64,000 nt of DNA from Sphingomonadaceae bacterium (GCA_020850455.1 JADZEQ010000005.1:1-64000), one strand, 5' to 3'. Positions 54,244 to 63,274 are shown, numbered from the stretch's first letter. The notes: generated by a model not told the origin, from the sequence alone. Program-made: numbers and translations.

Positions 54244-55697
54244 TGCCGACAATCACCCGTCATCGCCCCTTTCCGATGGAGGCGGTGCCCGCTTGGGACG
54301 GGGCAGCGGATGTCATCATTGTCGGTTTTGGCGCGGCGGGAGCCTGCGCAGCAATTGGTGCGGCGGAGACGGGAGCGGATGTCCTCCTCCTCGAACGCAA
54401 TGCGGGAAGCGGCGGTGCGTCCGGCCTGTCGGGCGGGGAAATATATGTGGGTGGGGGCAGCGATGCGCAGCGTGCCGCTGGATTTGACGATGATATTGGC
54501 GAATTTGAAAAATATCTGCTGGCTGCGGGCGGCCCATGCGCGGACGCCGACAAATGCCATGCCTATGCAGCAGGTGCGCTTAGCCATTATCAGTGGCTGA
54601 AAGACATTGGCGTTCCCTATCGTGGCAATTATCTACCGGGCAAACATATCGAACCAGTGGATGATTCAACTTTAATTTGGTCGGGGAGCGAGGCTGCCGC
54701 CCCCTTTTGCGACATCGCCAAGCCCGCCCCGCGCGGCCATGTCATCCAGCATATGGGTTGGGGCGGCGGGCGCCCCTTAGTTGATATTTTGGAACAGCGC
54801 GTGCGTGATTTGGGCGTGCGCATAGCGTGCAATGTACGTGTAGCCGCATTGATTGCAGACGGTGAAAAAATTGCGGGCGTTGTCGCGCGCATCGACAATC
54901 GTGACCATTTTTTGCGTGCGCACAAGGGGGTTGTGCTGGCGACAGGTGGCTTTGCCTTTAACGATGCGATGCGCGCGCAATATTGTCCGCAGAGCCTGTC
55001 CCTCTCCGACCCGATTGGCGACAAGGATGATGGGCTGGGAATTGAACTTGGCATGGGTGCGGGCGGGCGCGCCATTCATATGGACCAGTTTTTCACCACC
55101 TGTCCGTGGACCATGCCTGAGTCCCAAGCCTATGGCGTTTTCGTCAATGTCGCTGGGCAACGTTTCATCAATGAAGATTGCTACCATGGTCGCGTGACGC
55201 GCACTGCCATCGATCAGCCGGGCGGACGCGTATATCTCTTGCTCGACCATGCACATTTTTCACAGCCGCTCGACCTTGCGCGCATGGATATTGCCGCAAC
55301 CGGTGCGGATTGGAGAGAGGTGGAAAGCGAATTGGAAATGGTGGCGGGCACATTGTCGGCAACCATGGATTTTTACAATCACCATGCGCGTGAAGGCCGA
55401 GACCCGTTATTCGACAAGCGCATCCCGATATTGACGCCGCTTGATAAGGGGCCGTTTGTCGCGCTGGAGCTTAACTTTGCGCGCAGCTATTGCAGTTTTT
55501 TTACGCTGGGTGGGCTGCACACATCGGACATGGGTGAAGTGCTCGATGGCGATGCTATGCCGATCAGCGGTCTGTTCGCTGCGGGGCGCTGTACCAGTGG
55601 GCTGCCCGCATGGGGGCATGGCTATAGCTCTGGATTGAGCCTCGCCGATTGCACATTTTTTGGGCGGCGAGCAGGACATGCGGCGGCAGCGACGTGA
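54243..55697 (+). CDS. FAD-dependent dehydrogenase, probable ketosteroid dehydrogenase
   Basis: A 484-residue flavoprotein of the fumarate-reductase/ketosteroid-dehydrogenase superfamily. The N-terminal dinucleotide fold reads VIIVGFGAAGACAA with a downstream GASGLSGGEIYVGGG; the C-terminal FAD segment reads LFAAGRCTSGLPAWGHGYSSGLSLAD. It may desaturate ring A, like KstD, but it is shorter than typical KstD and the catalytic tyrosines were not confidently placed. It starts one base into the end of hsaF, so it belongs to the steroid operon. Confidence 0.78.
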   Translation: MPTITRHRPFPMEAVPAWDGAADVIIVGFGAAGACAAIGAAETGADVLLLERNAGSGGASGLSGGEIYVGGGSDAQRAAGFDDDIGEFEKYLLAAGGPCADADKCHAYAAGALSHYQWLKDIGVPYRGNYLPGKHIEPVDDSTLIWSGSEAAAPFCDIAKPAPRGHVIQHMGWGGGRPLVDILEQRVRDLGVRIACNVRVAALIADGEKIAGVVARIDNRDHFLRAHKGVVLATGGFAFNDAMRAQYCPQSLSLSDPIGDKDDGLGIELGMGAGGRAIHMDQFFTTCPWTMPESQAYGVFVNVAGQRFINEDCYHGRVTRTAIDQPGGRVYLLLDHAHFSQPLDLARMDIAATGADWREVESELEMVAGTLSATMDFYNHHAREGRDPLFDKRIPILTPLDKGPFVALELNFARSYCSFFTLGGLHTSDMGEVLDGDAMPISGLFAAGRCTSGLPAWGHGYSSGLSLADCTFFGRRAGHAAAAT

Positions 55698-56167
55698 GTA
55701 GTTTCCTCGAGCAGCGGCTACAATCGCTCGAAGATGCTGAAAATATCCGTAACCTCATCGCCCATTATGGCCCCTTGGCCGACGCGGGCGATGCGCAGGC
55801 TGTCGCATATTTATGGACCGTGGATGGCGTCTATAAGGTCGGTGGCTTTGCCGAGGCGGTGGGGCGGGACGCCATTGCTGGGTTAATTGCGGGTGCGGTA
55901 CATCAGCAATATTTGGCGGCAGGGGTCGCGCATATCCTCGGCCCGCTGGCGCTCAGCCTTAATGGCGATTGTGCAGCGGCGCGCGGCCATAGCCTTGTCG
56001 TGCTGCATGGGGCAGGGGATGGGTTTCACATCATCCGCGCATCGGCCAATTTGTGGCAATTGGTGCGCGGTGATGATGCAGGATTTGGCGGCTGGCGCGT
56101 CAAGCGACGCGATAACCGTCTGCTCCGTGGCGATGCTGCGGCGCGCGAACTATTTGATACGGCCTAG
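55694..56167 (+). CDS. SnoaL/NTF2-fold protein at the end of the hsa operon
   Basis: A 157-residue NTF2-fold protein (ENIRNLIAHYGPLADAGDAQAVAYLW, VHQQYLAAGVAHILGPLALSLNGDCAAARGHSLVVL, GWRVKRRDNRLL). It starts at a GTG overlapping the stop of the FAD dehydrogenase. Members of this shape in aromatic and steroid clusters include hydroxylase-like and dehydratase-like proteins; no activity is assigned. Its stop overlaps that of the convergent bactofilin gene by 4 nt. Confidence 0.78.
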   Translation: MSSFLEQRLQSLEDAENIRNLIAHYGPLADAGDAQAVAYLWTVDGVYKVGGFAEAVGRDAIAGLIAGAVHQQYLAAGVAHILGPLALSLNGDCAAARGHSLVVLHGAGDGFHIIRASANLWQLVRGDDAGFGGWRVKRRDNRLLRGDAAARELFDTA

Positions 56168-56604
56168 GCGCTCTTGCTTTCACCCAAATCAAGCAGGGTT
56201 GGCTTGGCAGCAGTGCCGCCGCCGCGTCGATGGGTGAAGCGGCCATCGACTTGGCTACCTTGTTCAATGGTCAGATTTTCATAGGTAACGTCGCCGGTGA
56301 TCCGCGCGGTCGCGTGGATGATGAGGTCGCGGGCGTTGATTGACCCTTCGATTGTGCCAGCGAGCTTCGCGCTTTCGGCGACGACCGCCCCCTTTATTTG
56401 GCTGTCCGCGCCCTGCACCAGATTGGCGCAGGTCAAATCCCCTTCGATCCGTCCATCGAGGTGGAGGTCGACGCTAGCCGCGACATTGCCGGTGATGACG
56501 ATGTCGCTACCGAATACGGAAAAAGTGCTGCCCATCGAACTGCTCGCTCCCCTAACCGGTGCGACCGGTGTTGCGTTGGACATCGGCTTGGACTTTGAGA
56601 ACAT
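56164..56604 (-). CDS. bacA: Bactofilin
   Basis: Polymerising cytoskeletal protein that positions cell-wall enzymes. The 146-residue protein has a central beta-helix domain (about 33-120; IVITGNVAASVDLHLDGRIEGDLTC, KLAGTIEGSINARDLIIHATARITGDV) with short disordered ends, as in alphaproteobacterial BacA. The gene begins 53 bp inside the end of the M23 peptidase gene, indicating translational coupling. A later in-frame ATG at 56583 is also possible. Confidence 0.92.
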   Translation of the reverse strand: MFSKSKPMSNATPVAPVRGASSSMGSTFSVFGSDIVITGNVAASVDLHLDGRIEGDLTCANLVQGADSQIKGAVVAESAKLAGTIEGSINARDLIIHATARITGDVTYENLTIEQGSQVDGRFTHRRGGGTAAKPTLLDLGESKSA

Positions 56605-57697
56605 CGCTGTTCGCCTCCAGAAAACGGCGCGGGTTGACGGGCTGCCCGCTCAAACGCACCTCAAAATGTAAATGGGTGCCGGTCGAGCGCCCGGTCGAGC
56701 CCATGCGCGCGATCAATGTGCCCGCTGGAACATCCTGTCCTTGGCGTGCAACAAAGCCCGACAAGTGGGCGTAGCGCGTCATGATGCCGTGACCATGGTC
56801 TATTTCAACGACATTGCCATAGCCGGAGCGTTGCCCAACAAAGGCAATGCGCCCAGCAGCAGCAGCGCGAATTGGGCTGCCATATGCACCGCGGAAATCA
56901 AGCCCCGCATGCATGGCGCCCGCCCCGGTAAAGGGGTCATGGCGATAGCCAAAGCCGCTCGATAAATTCATGCCATCGGCGGGCAGGGTGGATGGGATAG
57001 ACAATATCATCCCCTCGAGCGCCACCATCCGTTCAAAACTGGCGGCGAAGCGCTGAAACATGGCGTCGCGCGGCGGGGTGCCGCCTGGACGTGCCATGGG
57101 GATGAAAGGGCCACCCATAGCGTCATTTTCGCCCAAGCGGATGCCGACCGCCGCGAGCGCGGCGGCTGCGCGTGCGCTGCGCGTTTCAGCCTGTCGGGTC
57201 AATTGCGCGATGGTGTTGCGCTGGCGCGCCGCAAGGGCGCTTAATGCACTGACTTCCCGCGCCATTGGGTTATGTCCATCGATTGGCGTTGTGCCAGCGT
57301 CTCGGGCGACGGGCGCAGGGGCGTCATCGCCATCCTCACCCGCCATCTGGTCAACCACCTCCTCGATATAGTTTTGACGGCGGTTGAGCCGGTCAACTTC
57401 GCTGGCGATGGCTTCGCGCGTGCGGGCAACGCGTGCTTCTGCGGCTTCGACGGCAACCGCCCGCGCAGCAACGTTCCGGTTATGCCAAGCATCATAGCTT
57501 CGGGCGGCAACCATATAGCAGGTGAAGATCAGCCACGCGCCCAACACCGCGAGCACCGCATAGGCGGCGCGACGCTGCACAGCAGCGCTGATCCGCAAAA
57601 AGCGAACCTCTCCGCCAGTGCGGACAAAAATCTCATAATCGCGGAATAACGCTTTCCACCGTTGGGAAAGCGCTGCGCCGCGCAACTGTAAATTCAC
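56552..57697 (-). CDS. M23 family metallopeptidase with membrane anchor (LmdC-like)
   Basis: A 381-residue putative peptidoglycan endopeptidase. From the GTG at 57697 the order is: cytoplasmic basic segment, one transmembrane helix (about 47-66), a coiled-coil-like stretch (about 75-200), then the LytM/M23 domain (about 255-365) with zinc motifs HAGLDFRG and HLHFEVR. Both metal-ligand sets are present, so it should be active. The pairing with bactofilin recalls the Hyphomonas LmdC-BacA pair, which governs cell shape. No ATG fits the opening, and the ribosome site is weak. Confidence 0.87.
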   Translation of the reverse strand: MNLQLRGAALSQRWKALFRDYEIFVRTGGEVRFLRISAAVQRRAAYAVLAVLGAWLIFTCYMVAARSYDAWHNRNVAARAVAVEAAEARVARTREAIASEVDRLNRRQNYIEEVVDQMAGEDGDDAPAPVARDAGTTPIDGHNPMAREVSALSALAARQRNTIAQLTRQAETRSARAAAALAAVGIRLGENDAMGGPFIPMARPGGTPPRDAMFQRFAASFERMVALEGMILSIPSTLPADGMNLSSGFGYRHDPFTGAGAMHAGLDFRGAYGSPIRAAAAGRIAFVGQRSGYGNVVEIDHGHGIMTRYAHLSGFVARQGQDVPAGTLIARMGSTGRSTGTHLHFEVRLSGQPVNPRRFLEANSDVLKVQADVQRNTGRTG

Positions 57698-57996
57698 GTG
57701 GTGCGACCCCCGTGTTAAACCCGAGAAGGGCGAATTAGAGGGTGGCGCAAATGGAGTCGAATCGCGCTGGTCAGACTCGTGATGAATCGAAACAGGGTTG
57801 CGACGAACCGCGCACCCAGCGGCAATTTGATGCCAAATGATACAAATATGCGGCGCGAATCGATTCTGTTTGCCTGTGCGTAGGGGCAACAATGGCTTGC
57901 AATTTAGATATTTAGGCCGCAGCATCACAGACCGTGGGGCAGTATATATTTTGTCCCCCAATATAAATGGATCCAGACTCTGGGAGGGAGGATGTC
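57698..57996. promoter_or_regulatory. Divergent intergenic region dense in GANTC (CcrM) sites
   Basis: No gene is seen in this 299-bp stretch. It contains seven GANTC sites: 57754, 57759, 57774, 57784, 57857, 57862 and 57976. Random expectation is about one per 256 bp. In alphaproteobacteria such clusters mark promoters controlled by CcrM methylation and GcrA, which would suit a bactofilin/M23 operon. Confidence 0.6.
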
Positions 57997-58341
57997 ATGG
58001 AATGGATGTTGATGGCTTGGCATAAATTTGCCGATTTTTCGGGGCGGGCACGCCGCAAAGAATATTGGATGTTCGTGCTGGGCGTTGTGATCGTTTCGGT
58101 CGTTTTGCAGATTATTGATGGGATAGTGGGTACAGCGCCCTATCTTGCTGGGCTATTTTCCTTGGCAGCACTTGTCCCGTCGATTGCGGTTGGGGTGCGC
58201 CGCTTGCATGATCAGGACAAGAGCGGCTGGTTCATGCTGCTCGGACTTATTCCGGTGGTTGGTATCGTGCTGCTTGTCTTCATGTGCCTGGAAGGTACAT
58301 CGGGCCCCAATCAATATGGGCCGGACCCCAAAGCGGGGTGA
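57997..58341 (+). CDS. DUF805 family membrane protein
   Basis: A 114-residue membrane protein with the DUF805 opening ADFSGRARRKEYWMFVL, three to four helices, and the motif GVRRLHDQDKSGWFMLLGLIPVVG. The ATG at 57997 has GGGAGGGAGG upstream. DUF805 has no defined function. It is divergent from the M23/bactofilin operon and shares its GANTC-rich promoter region. Confidence 0.92.
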   Translation: MEWMLMAWHKFADFSGRARRKEYWMFVLGVVIVSVVLQIIDGIVGTAPYLAGLFSLAALVPSIAVGVRRLHDQDKSGWFMLLGLIPVVGIVLLVFMCLEGTSGPNQYGPDPKAG

Positions 58342-58350
58342 GTTTTGTGC

Positions 58351-58380
58351 GGCGAGCTTTGTTATCGAACAAAGCTCGCC
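58351..58380 (+). terminator. Hairpin after DUF805, possible terminator
   Basis: A perfect 13-bp stem (GGCGAGCTTTGTT and complement) with loop ATCG begins 10 bp after the DUF805 stop. There is no T-run after it, so termination may be weak or factor-assisted. Confidence 0.45.
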
Positions 58381-58437
58381 CGCTTACTCCACAAAATATT
58401 TAAGCAGGCGTTGACCATTTTACGCTAATCCCGCTGC

Positions 58438-59877
58438 ATGAGCGATAGCGCCAAGCCCCGTCGTTCCCGCACCAAGTCGGGAAAATCCGCCGAAAATTTG
58501 GCACATACCGATGCACTGCTGGCGTCAGGCGTGCCGTCTGCACGCACGATGCGGCCAACCTCTGCCGTGTCGAGCGGTGTTGGTTTTGTCGGCATGGCTG
58601 CGTTGCTTAGCTGGTATTTGATTGCGCGCCATTATCACATGGATGGGGAGTTTAGCGCGATCGCCAGCGTCGTGTGCATCGCGCTCGTGATGAGCGCATG
58701 GTCGCTGTTGGTGGACAAGGTACATCGCAATCCATCAACAGGGATTAATTGGTCACTACGGCGCGATTGGGCCGAAGTGCATAAAATCAGCGCGGTCAAG
58801 ATTGCCGGCCTCTGGGCAACATGGGCGATTATCGGCTTTTTATATTGTGTTTTCCGCTATTATTGGTCCGGACCATATGCCTTTGCGATGCGCTGGATCG
58901 GCTTCGCGATGGTGCCGGTGGCGCTGCTATCGATCCCCTATGTCCTCTGGCTCGACCGGCGATTGGTCGAACCGCGCGATGGCGCGTGGCATTTCGGCGA
59001 ATGGTTGATGGGCGGCGATGACTATGATGTTGATAAAATATGGCGACATTTGCGCCTGTGGGCGGTGAAGGGATTTTACACCGCGTTCATGGTGTCGATT
59101 GTGCCGGGCAATTTTTTGCCGATACTGCTCCGCCCAGTTGATGTCATAATGTCCAATCCGCTGGAATTTGCGGCCTTCCTCGTAGCCTTCACCTATCTTG
59201 TCGATGTGCATTTCGCGACCGTAGGCTATGTTTTGACGATGCGCCCGCTAGACGCGCATATTCGTACCGCCAATCCTTATGGTATGGGCTGGGTAGCGGC
59301 ACTCGTCTGTTACCCACCCTTTGTGCTTATGAACCCCGGTGGCCCGCTATTCTATGGAGAGGATTCTGCCGGTTTTGCCGCGACCGGCGATATTTCGCAC
59401 GGCTGGTATGTCTGGGCGCAGTATTTCCACGTGCCGATGGCATTGGCATGGGGCTGGGCGGCCCTGCTCGTCGTGCTGTGCGCTGTTTATGCTTGGGCAA
59501 CGGTTGCATTTGGATTGCGTTTTTCCAATCTGACCCATCGCGGCATCATTACCCACGGCCCCTATGCATGGACGCGCCATCCCGCCTATTTGGCCAAAAA
59601 TGCTTATTGGTGGCTAGCAGGCTTGGTGCTGCTACCTTGGGACGGCGATTTGGTGCAGGCCATCCGCAACGTCACCTTGTTAGCGATGGTAAGTGGCGTT
59701 TATTATTGGCGCGCAAAGACAGAGGAGCGGCATTTGCTCGGCGATCCCGCCTATGCTGCCTATTGGGAATGGGCACAGGATCATGCGCCTGTCCCGCGCC
59801 TGTTCCGTCGCCTGTCCGGTATGGCGCGCCCAATGATACGGTTGGAACCTGATTCGCGTGTTGGGTCGGTGAACTAA
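58438..59877 (+). CDS. Isoprenylcysteine methyltransferase-like integral membrane protein
   Basis: A 479-residue multi-helix membrane protein. The C-terminal third has the ICMT/phospholipid-methyltransferase signature: THRGIITHGPYAWTRHPAYLAKNAYWWL and EERHLLGDPAYAAYWEWA, which form the SAM-binding region. The N-terminal 330 residues are additional helices, much longer than simple ICMT proteins, and the first 45 residues are basic and soluble. It could methylate a lipid, quinone or sterol-like substrate; no evidence selects one. It converges with gshA. Confidence 0.82.
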   Translation: MSDSAKPRRSRTKSGKSAENLAHTDALLASGVPSARTMRPTSAVSSGVGFVGMAALLSWYLIARHYHMDGEFSAIASVVCIALVMSAWSLLVDKVHRNPSTGINWSLRRDWAEVHKISAVKIAGLWATWAIIGFLYCVFRYYWSGPYAFAMRWIGFAMVPVALLSIPYVLWLDRRLVEPRDGAWHFGEWLMGGDDYDVDKIWRHLRLWAVKGFYTAFMVSIVPGNFLPILLRPVDVIMSNPLEFAAFLVAFTYLVDVHFATVGYVLTMRPLDAHIRTANPYGMGWVAALVCYPPFVLMNPGGPLFYGEDSAGFAATGDISHGWYVWAQYFHVPMALAWGWAALLVVLCAVYAWATVAFGLRFSNLTHRGIITHGPYAWTRHPAYLAKNAYWWLAGLVLLPWDGDLVQAIRNVTLLAMVSGVYYWRAKTEERHLLGDPAYAAYWEWAQDHAPVPRLFRRLSGMARPMIRLEPDSRVGSVN

Positions 59878-59880
59878 CGA

Positions 59881-61254
59881 CTAGAAGCTTTTTTCGCCGT
59901 AAATGGGCGCAATATCGCCGCCCCATGCGCTGTGAAAGCGATCAAGCAAGCGTTCGGCAGGGACGCGGCCATCAGCCAATATTTCGCGCAAGGGGTTGAG
60001 GAAACCAACCTCATTCTCGCCCATCGAATTAACCTCATCGCGCGCTGCCAATCCGGCTGAGGCGATGTCAAGAATTTGCGCCGCAACCTCGCGCAAGGTT
60101 CGCCCATCGGGTGCACGCGCATTGAGCGCGAGGCGTGGCACCTCATCGCGCAGCTGTTGCTGCCCCTCTATGCTCCAGTCTTTGACCACGTCCCATGCGG
60201 CATCAAGCGCCGCATTGTCATAAAGGACGCCGACCCAAAAAGCGGGTAGCGCGCAAATCCGATTCCATGGGCCGCCGTCTGCCCCGCGCATTTCCAAAAA
60301 GCTTTTGAGCCGCACCTCGGGAAAGGCGGTGGACAGATGGTCGTTCCAGTCGCTCAATGTCGGCAATTCGCCAGGCAGGGCAGGTAATTTGCCCGCCATG
60401 AAATCCTGAAAATTCTGTCCCGCAGCATCGATATATTTGCCGTCGCGATAGACGAAATACATCGGCACGTTCAGCATATATTGCGCGTATCGTTCATAGC
60501 CGAACCCCTCATCAAAAACGAAGGGCAACATGCCAGTGCGTGCCGGGTCGGTATCGGTCCAGATATGGCTGCGATAGGAAAGAAAGCCGTTGGGCCGCCC
60601 CTCGGTAAAGGGGCTGTTTGCAAATAGTGCGGTCGCCAGCGGTTGGAGCGCGAGCGATACGCGGAATTTCTGCACCATATTTGCCTCGCTACAATAATCG
60701 AGGTTTGTCTGGATGGTGCAGGTGCGCAGCATCATGTCGAGTCCCAAGCTGCCGACGCGCGGCATATGGGCGAGCATGATGGCGTATCGCCCCTTGGGCA
60801 TGATGGGGAGGTCGGCACGTGCCTTATCCGGCCACATGCCAAGCCCCATAAACCCGAGGCCAAGTTCTTCGCCGACCGCTTTGACCTGTTTCAAATGGCG
60901 GCCGGTTTCGGCGCAAGTTTGGTGGAGGTTGCAGACCGGTGCACCCGACAATTCAAGCTGTCCTGCGGGTTCGAGGCTGATCGTGCCATCGTCGCCCGCC
61001 AAGGCAATAACATTGTCGCCTTCGACAATAGGTTCCCAACCATAGCGTGTGAGCGCCATCAACAAATCGCGGATGCCGCCCGGTTCATCATAGCTCGGCG
61101 CGCGATGGTCGGCGGTTCGATAGACGAGTTTTTCATGCTCCGTGCCGATCCGCCAGCGGGTACGCGGCTTTTCGCCCGCTGCCATGGGGGCGATGAGATC
61201 GGCGATATTGGCAACGATCGGATCGTTGCTTTTCGAAACCTGTCTGGTGCTCAT
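59881..61254 (-). CDS. gshA: Glutamate-cysteine ligase, plant/alphaproteobacterial type
   Basis: First enzyme of glutathione synthesis. The 457-residue protein is of the GCS2/plant-type group: WRIGTEHEKLVY near the N-terminus, GTISLEPAGQLELSGAP, MPKGRYAIMLAHM, TCTIQTNLDYCSE, and LEMRGADGGPWNRICALPAFWVG. This type differs from gammaproteobacterial GshA and is common in alphaproteobacteria. The glutathione would serve the gloA/gloB pathway elsewhere in the window. A single gene with its own upstream region. Confidence 0.95.
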   Translation of the reverse strand: MSTRQVSKSNDPIVANIADLIAPMAAGEKPRTRWRIGTEHEKLVYRTADHRAPSYDEPGGIRDLLMALTRYGWEPIVEGDNVIALAGDDGTISLEPAGQLELSGAPVCNLHQTCAETGRHLKQVKAVGEELGLGFMGLGMWPDKARADLPIMPKGRYAIMLAHMPRVGSLGLDMMLRTCTIQTNLDYCSEANMVQKFRVSLALQPLATALFANSPFTEGRPNGFLSYRSHIWTDTDPARTGMLPFVFDEGFGYERYAQYMLNVPMYFVYRDGKYIDAAGQNFQDFMAGKLPALPGELPTLSDWNDHLSTAFPEVRLKSFLEMRGADGGPWNRICALPAFWVGVLYDNAALDAAWDVVKDWSIEGQQQLRDEVPRLALNARAPDGRTLREVAAQILDIASAGLAARDEVNSMGENEVGFLNPLREILADGRVPAERLLDRFHSAWGGDIAPIYGEKSF

Positions 61255-61315
61255 GGCGCTGATGTAGCAAGCGCGCGCGCCATTGCTAGGGGGTGTGTAA
61301 CATTATTCCATTTGG

Positions 61316-63274
61316 TCAGTTGACGGTGACGTCAAAAGTCACAGCCAGACTCGCGCCGGAGATTAATGTCGTGCGACTGGCGGTTACCACGCCCGCGCTA
61401 AAGGCGGCGCCATCAGGGTCGCTTTCATCACCGCCACTAGCGTCATCATCCTCCACCGTGGCTGCCCCAGCACAGCTATTGCCGGTGCGCAGGCTTCCGC
61501 TCACAAAGGTGACATTGGCGGGGACAGTGTCGCTGATCGCCAAATTGGCTGCCGTTCCGCTGTCGGGATTATGCGCCAAGATGCAATAACGAATGGTCGC
61601 GCCGGGTATTTCAAAGGGGTTGGTAACGCCGTTGACTGGGTCACTGACCAATGTGCTGGTCTTTGCCATGGTAAGGGTCGCGGTCGGGCGGCAAAAGCTT
61701 ATGTCGTGCAACGCAATTGCCTGTCCACCGGGGTCCGCCGGGGCAAGGCTGTGGTTGCCGTAATCGATGATGATGGTGTCCACGGGGCTGGTAAAGGTAA
61801 CGGTGATGTTGCCGTTCGCGCTGGTATCAGCGGACAAGCCATCCCCATAAGCGCTGTTACCGATCACATAGTTGGAAACGCCATTCGTAACCGTCGGATA
61901 AACTGGCGCGCCATTGAATGTGCCGCTGATGGTCACGCGGTCGGCAAATTGCCCCGCATTATAATCCACGTCAAAGATCATGAATTGCAGACCGGGTACG
62001 GGGGTCGGCAGGGTCAGCGTCAAAACTGCATTTTGGGGAATGTTGGCGAAATCCGGGTAGAGAAAGAGCGAGGATTGCCCCGGCGGCAAACCACCGGTTA
62101 CCGTCGTCTGTTCTGCCGGACTTTGCCCACCATAGGTCACATTGTTAAGCCAGGTTGCGGCGGTAACAATGTTGAAATTATAGGTGCCGATGCCGGTTAC
62201 GGTGAAATTATTGTTGGTTGTGCCCGCAGGCCACACAACGCTCGCCGAATCCCAGTCAAAAACGGTGGTGCCGACCGGACAGACCAGGGTTGGCGGCGTT
62301 CCGGCGACGCGTGAACCCGACACAGTGAAGTTGATAGATGCGTCATCATCCTCCGTGGTTGACCCATTGTTCGGCGTGGAATCGCCATCGGTCAGGTCGG
62401 ACGCAAATACCTCCGCCGTATTGGTGACCGTCGCGCCAGCGGACGCATTGACCGTGACATTTATGGTGAGCGTTCGGGTCGTGCCGACTGGGATCGATCC
62501 GACTGTCCAATTGCCGGTCACCGCATCATAGCTGCCAAAGCCGCTGGCGCTGACGAAATTGACCCCGACTGGCAAGATATCGCGCACGACAACGCCCGTC
62601 GCAGCATTGGGGCCGGCATTTGTTACCTGCAACGTGTAGCTGATCGATGCGCCATAGGTAGGCGCTGCATTGCTGACCGTTTTGGTGAGCGACAGGTCAG
62701 ACATCGGCCCAGCCTCTGTTATATAAAGGTCGGCGCGGGTGAAGGTGCCATTGTCGGCAGAGGGGTAAAGGTCGCAAATTTCCAGCCGCCATGTCCCCGC
62801 CGCAGCTTGACCATTAAAGGCGCTGAGCAACGCATTTGGACGGAATGTGTTGGCATAGGGGGTTGGTGCGGTGGTCGAATGATTTCCCGTCGCCGAATCG
62901 GTATTCACCACCTGTGCAGCCGCATCATCGAGCAGAACGTTGAAGTTATTGCCCGAGATATTGGTAGTGTCGCCGTTGACGATTTGGACACGGGTTCCGG
63001 CTGGCGATTGTAGAATCGCCCGAATATCGCCGCGCCAAGTGTGCGTCGCAAAAATGCCAATGTCGATGTCGCCAACATTATAACTGCCGGTAACTGTAAA
63101 GTTGACTACGCGCGGCGTTCCGCAGGGCGTGCTGCTGTTGATCACACCGCTGGTGGTATTGGTAAATTGGTGCACCTGTGCCCAAACGGGTGTGGCCAGC
63201 ATCAACAGAGCCAGCAGCATCGCTCGCGCAAAATGCCCGCAAACGGCCCGGGAATGGGGTATAATCTGGTCCAA
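61316..63274 (-). CDS. Secreted P-domain and DUF11 repeat protein
   Basis: A 652-residue exported protein with a signal peptide (LLALLMLATPVWAQ, cleaved near residue 33). A proprotein-convertase P-domain-like beta sandwich (about 36-190; THTWRGDIRAILQSPAGTRV, GTWRLEICDLYPSADNGTF) is followed by a DUF11 repeat (about 193-315; SLTKTVSNAAPTYGASISYTLQVTNAG), a beta-rich region without a recognised domain, and a second DUF11-like unit (about 545-650). No cell-wall anchor or sorting motif is seen at the C-terminus. Probably a surface or secreted adhesive protein. Confidence 0.82.
   Translation of the reverse strand: MDQIIPHSRAVCGHFARAMLLALLMLATPVWAQVHQFTNTTSGVINSSTPCGTPRVVNFTVTGSYNVGDIDIGIFATHTWRGDIRAILQSPAGTRVQIVNGDTTNISGNNFNVLLDDAAAQVVNTDSATGNHSTTAPTPYANTFRPNALLSAFNGQAAAGTWRLEICDLYPSADNGTFTRADLYITEAGPMSDLSLTKTVSNAAPTYGASISYTLQVTNAGPNAATGVVVRDILPVGVNFVSASGFGSYDAVTGNWTVGSIPVGTTRTLTINVTVNASAGATVTNTAEVFASDLTDGDSTPNNGSTTEDDDASINFTVSGSRVAGTPPTLVCPVGTTVFDWDSASVVWPAGTTNNNFTVTGIGTYNFNIVTAATWLNNVTYGGQSPAEQTTVTGGLPPGQSSLFLYPDFANIPQNAVLTLTLPTPVPGLQFMIFDVDYNAGQFADRVTISGTFNGAPVYPTVTNGVSNYVIGNSAYGDGLSADTSANGNITVTFTSPVDTIIIDYGNHSLAPADPGGQAIALHDISFCRPTATLTMAKTSTLVSDPVNGVTNPFEIPGATIRYCILAHNPDSGTAANLAISDTVPANVTFVSGSLRTGNSCAGAATVEDDDASGGDESDPDGAAFSAGVVTASRTTLISGASLAVTFDVTVN

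Noticed and set aside
58351..58380. Palindrome after DUF805 as an insertion-sequence end
   Set aside because: A single hairpin right after a stop codon with no transposase or target duplication; terminator-like structure is simpler.
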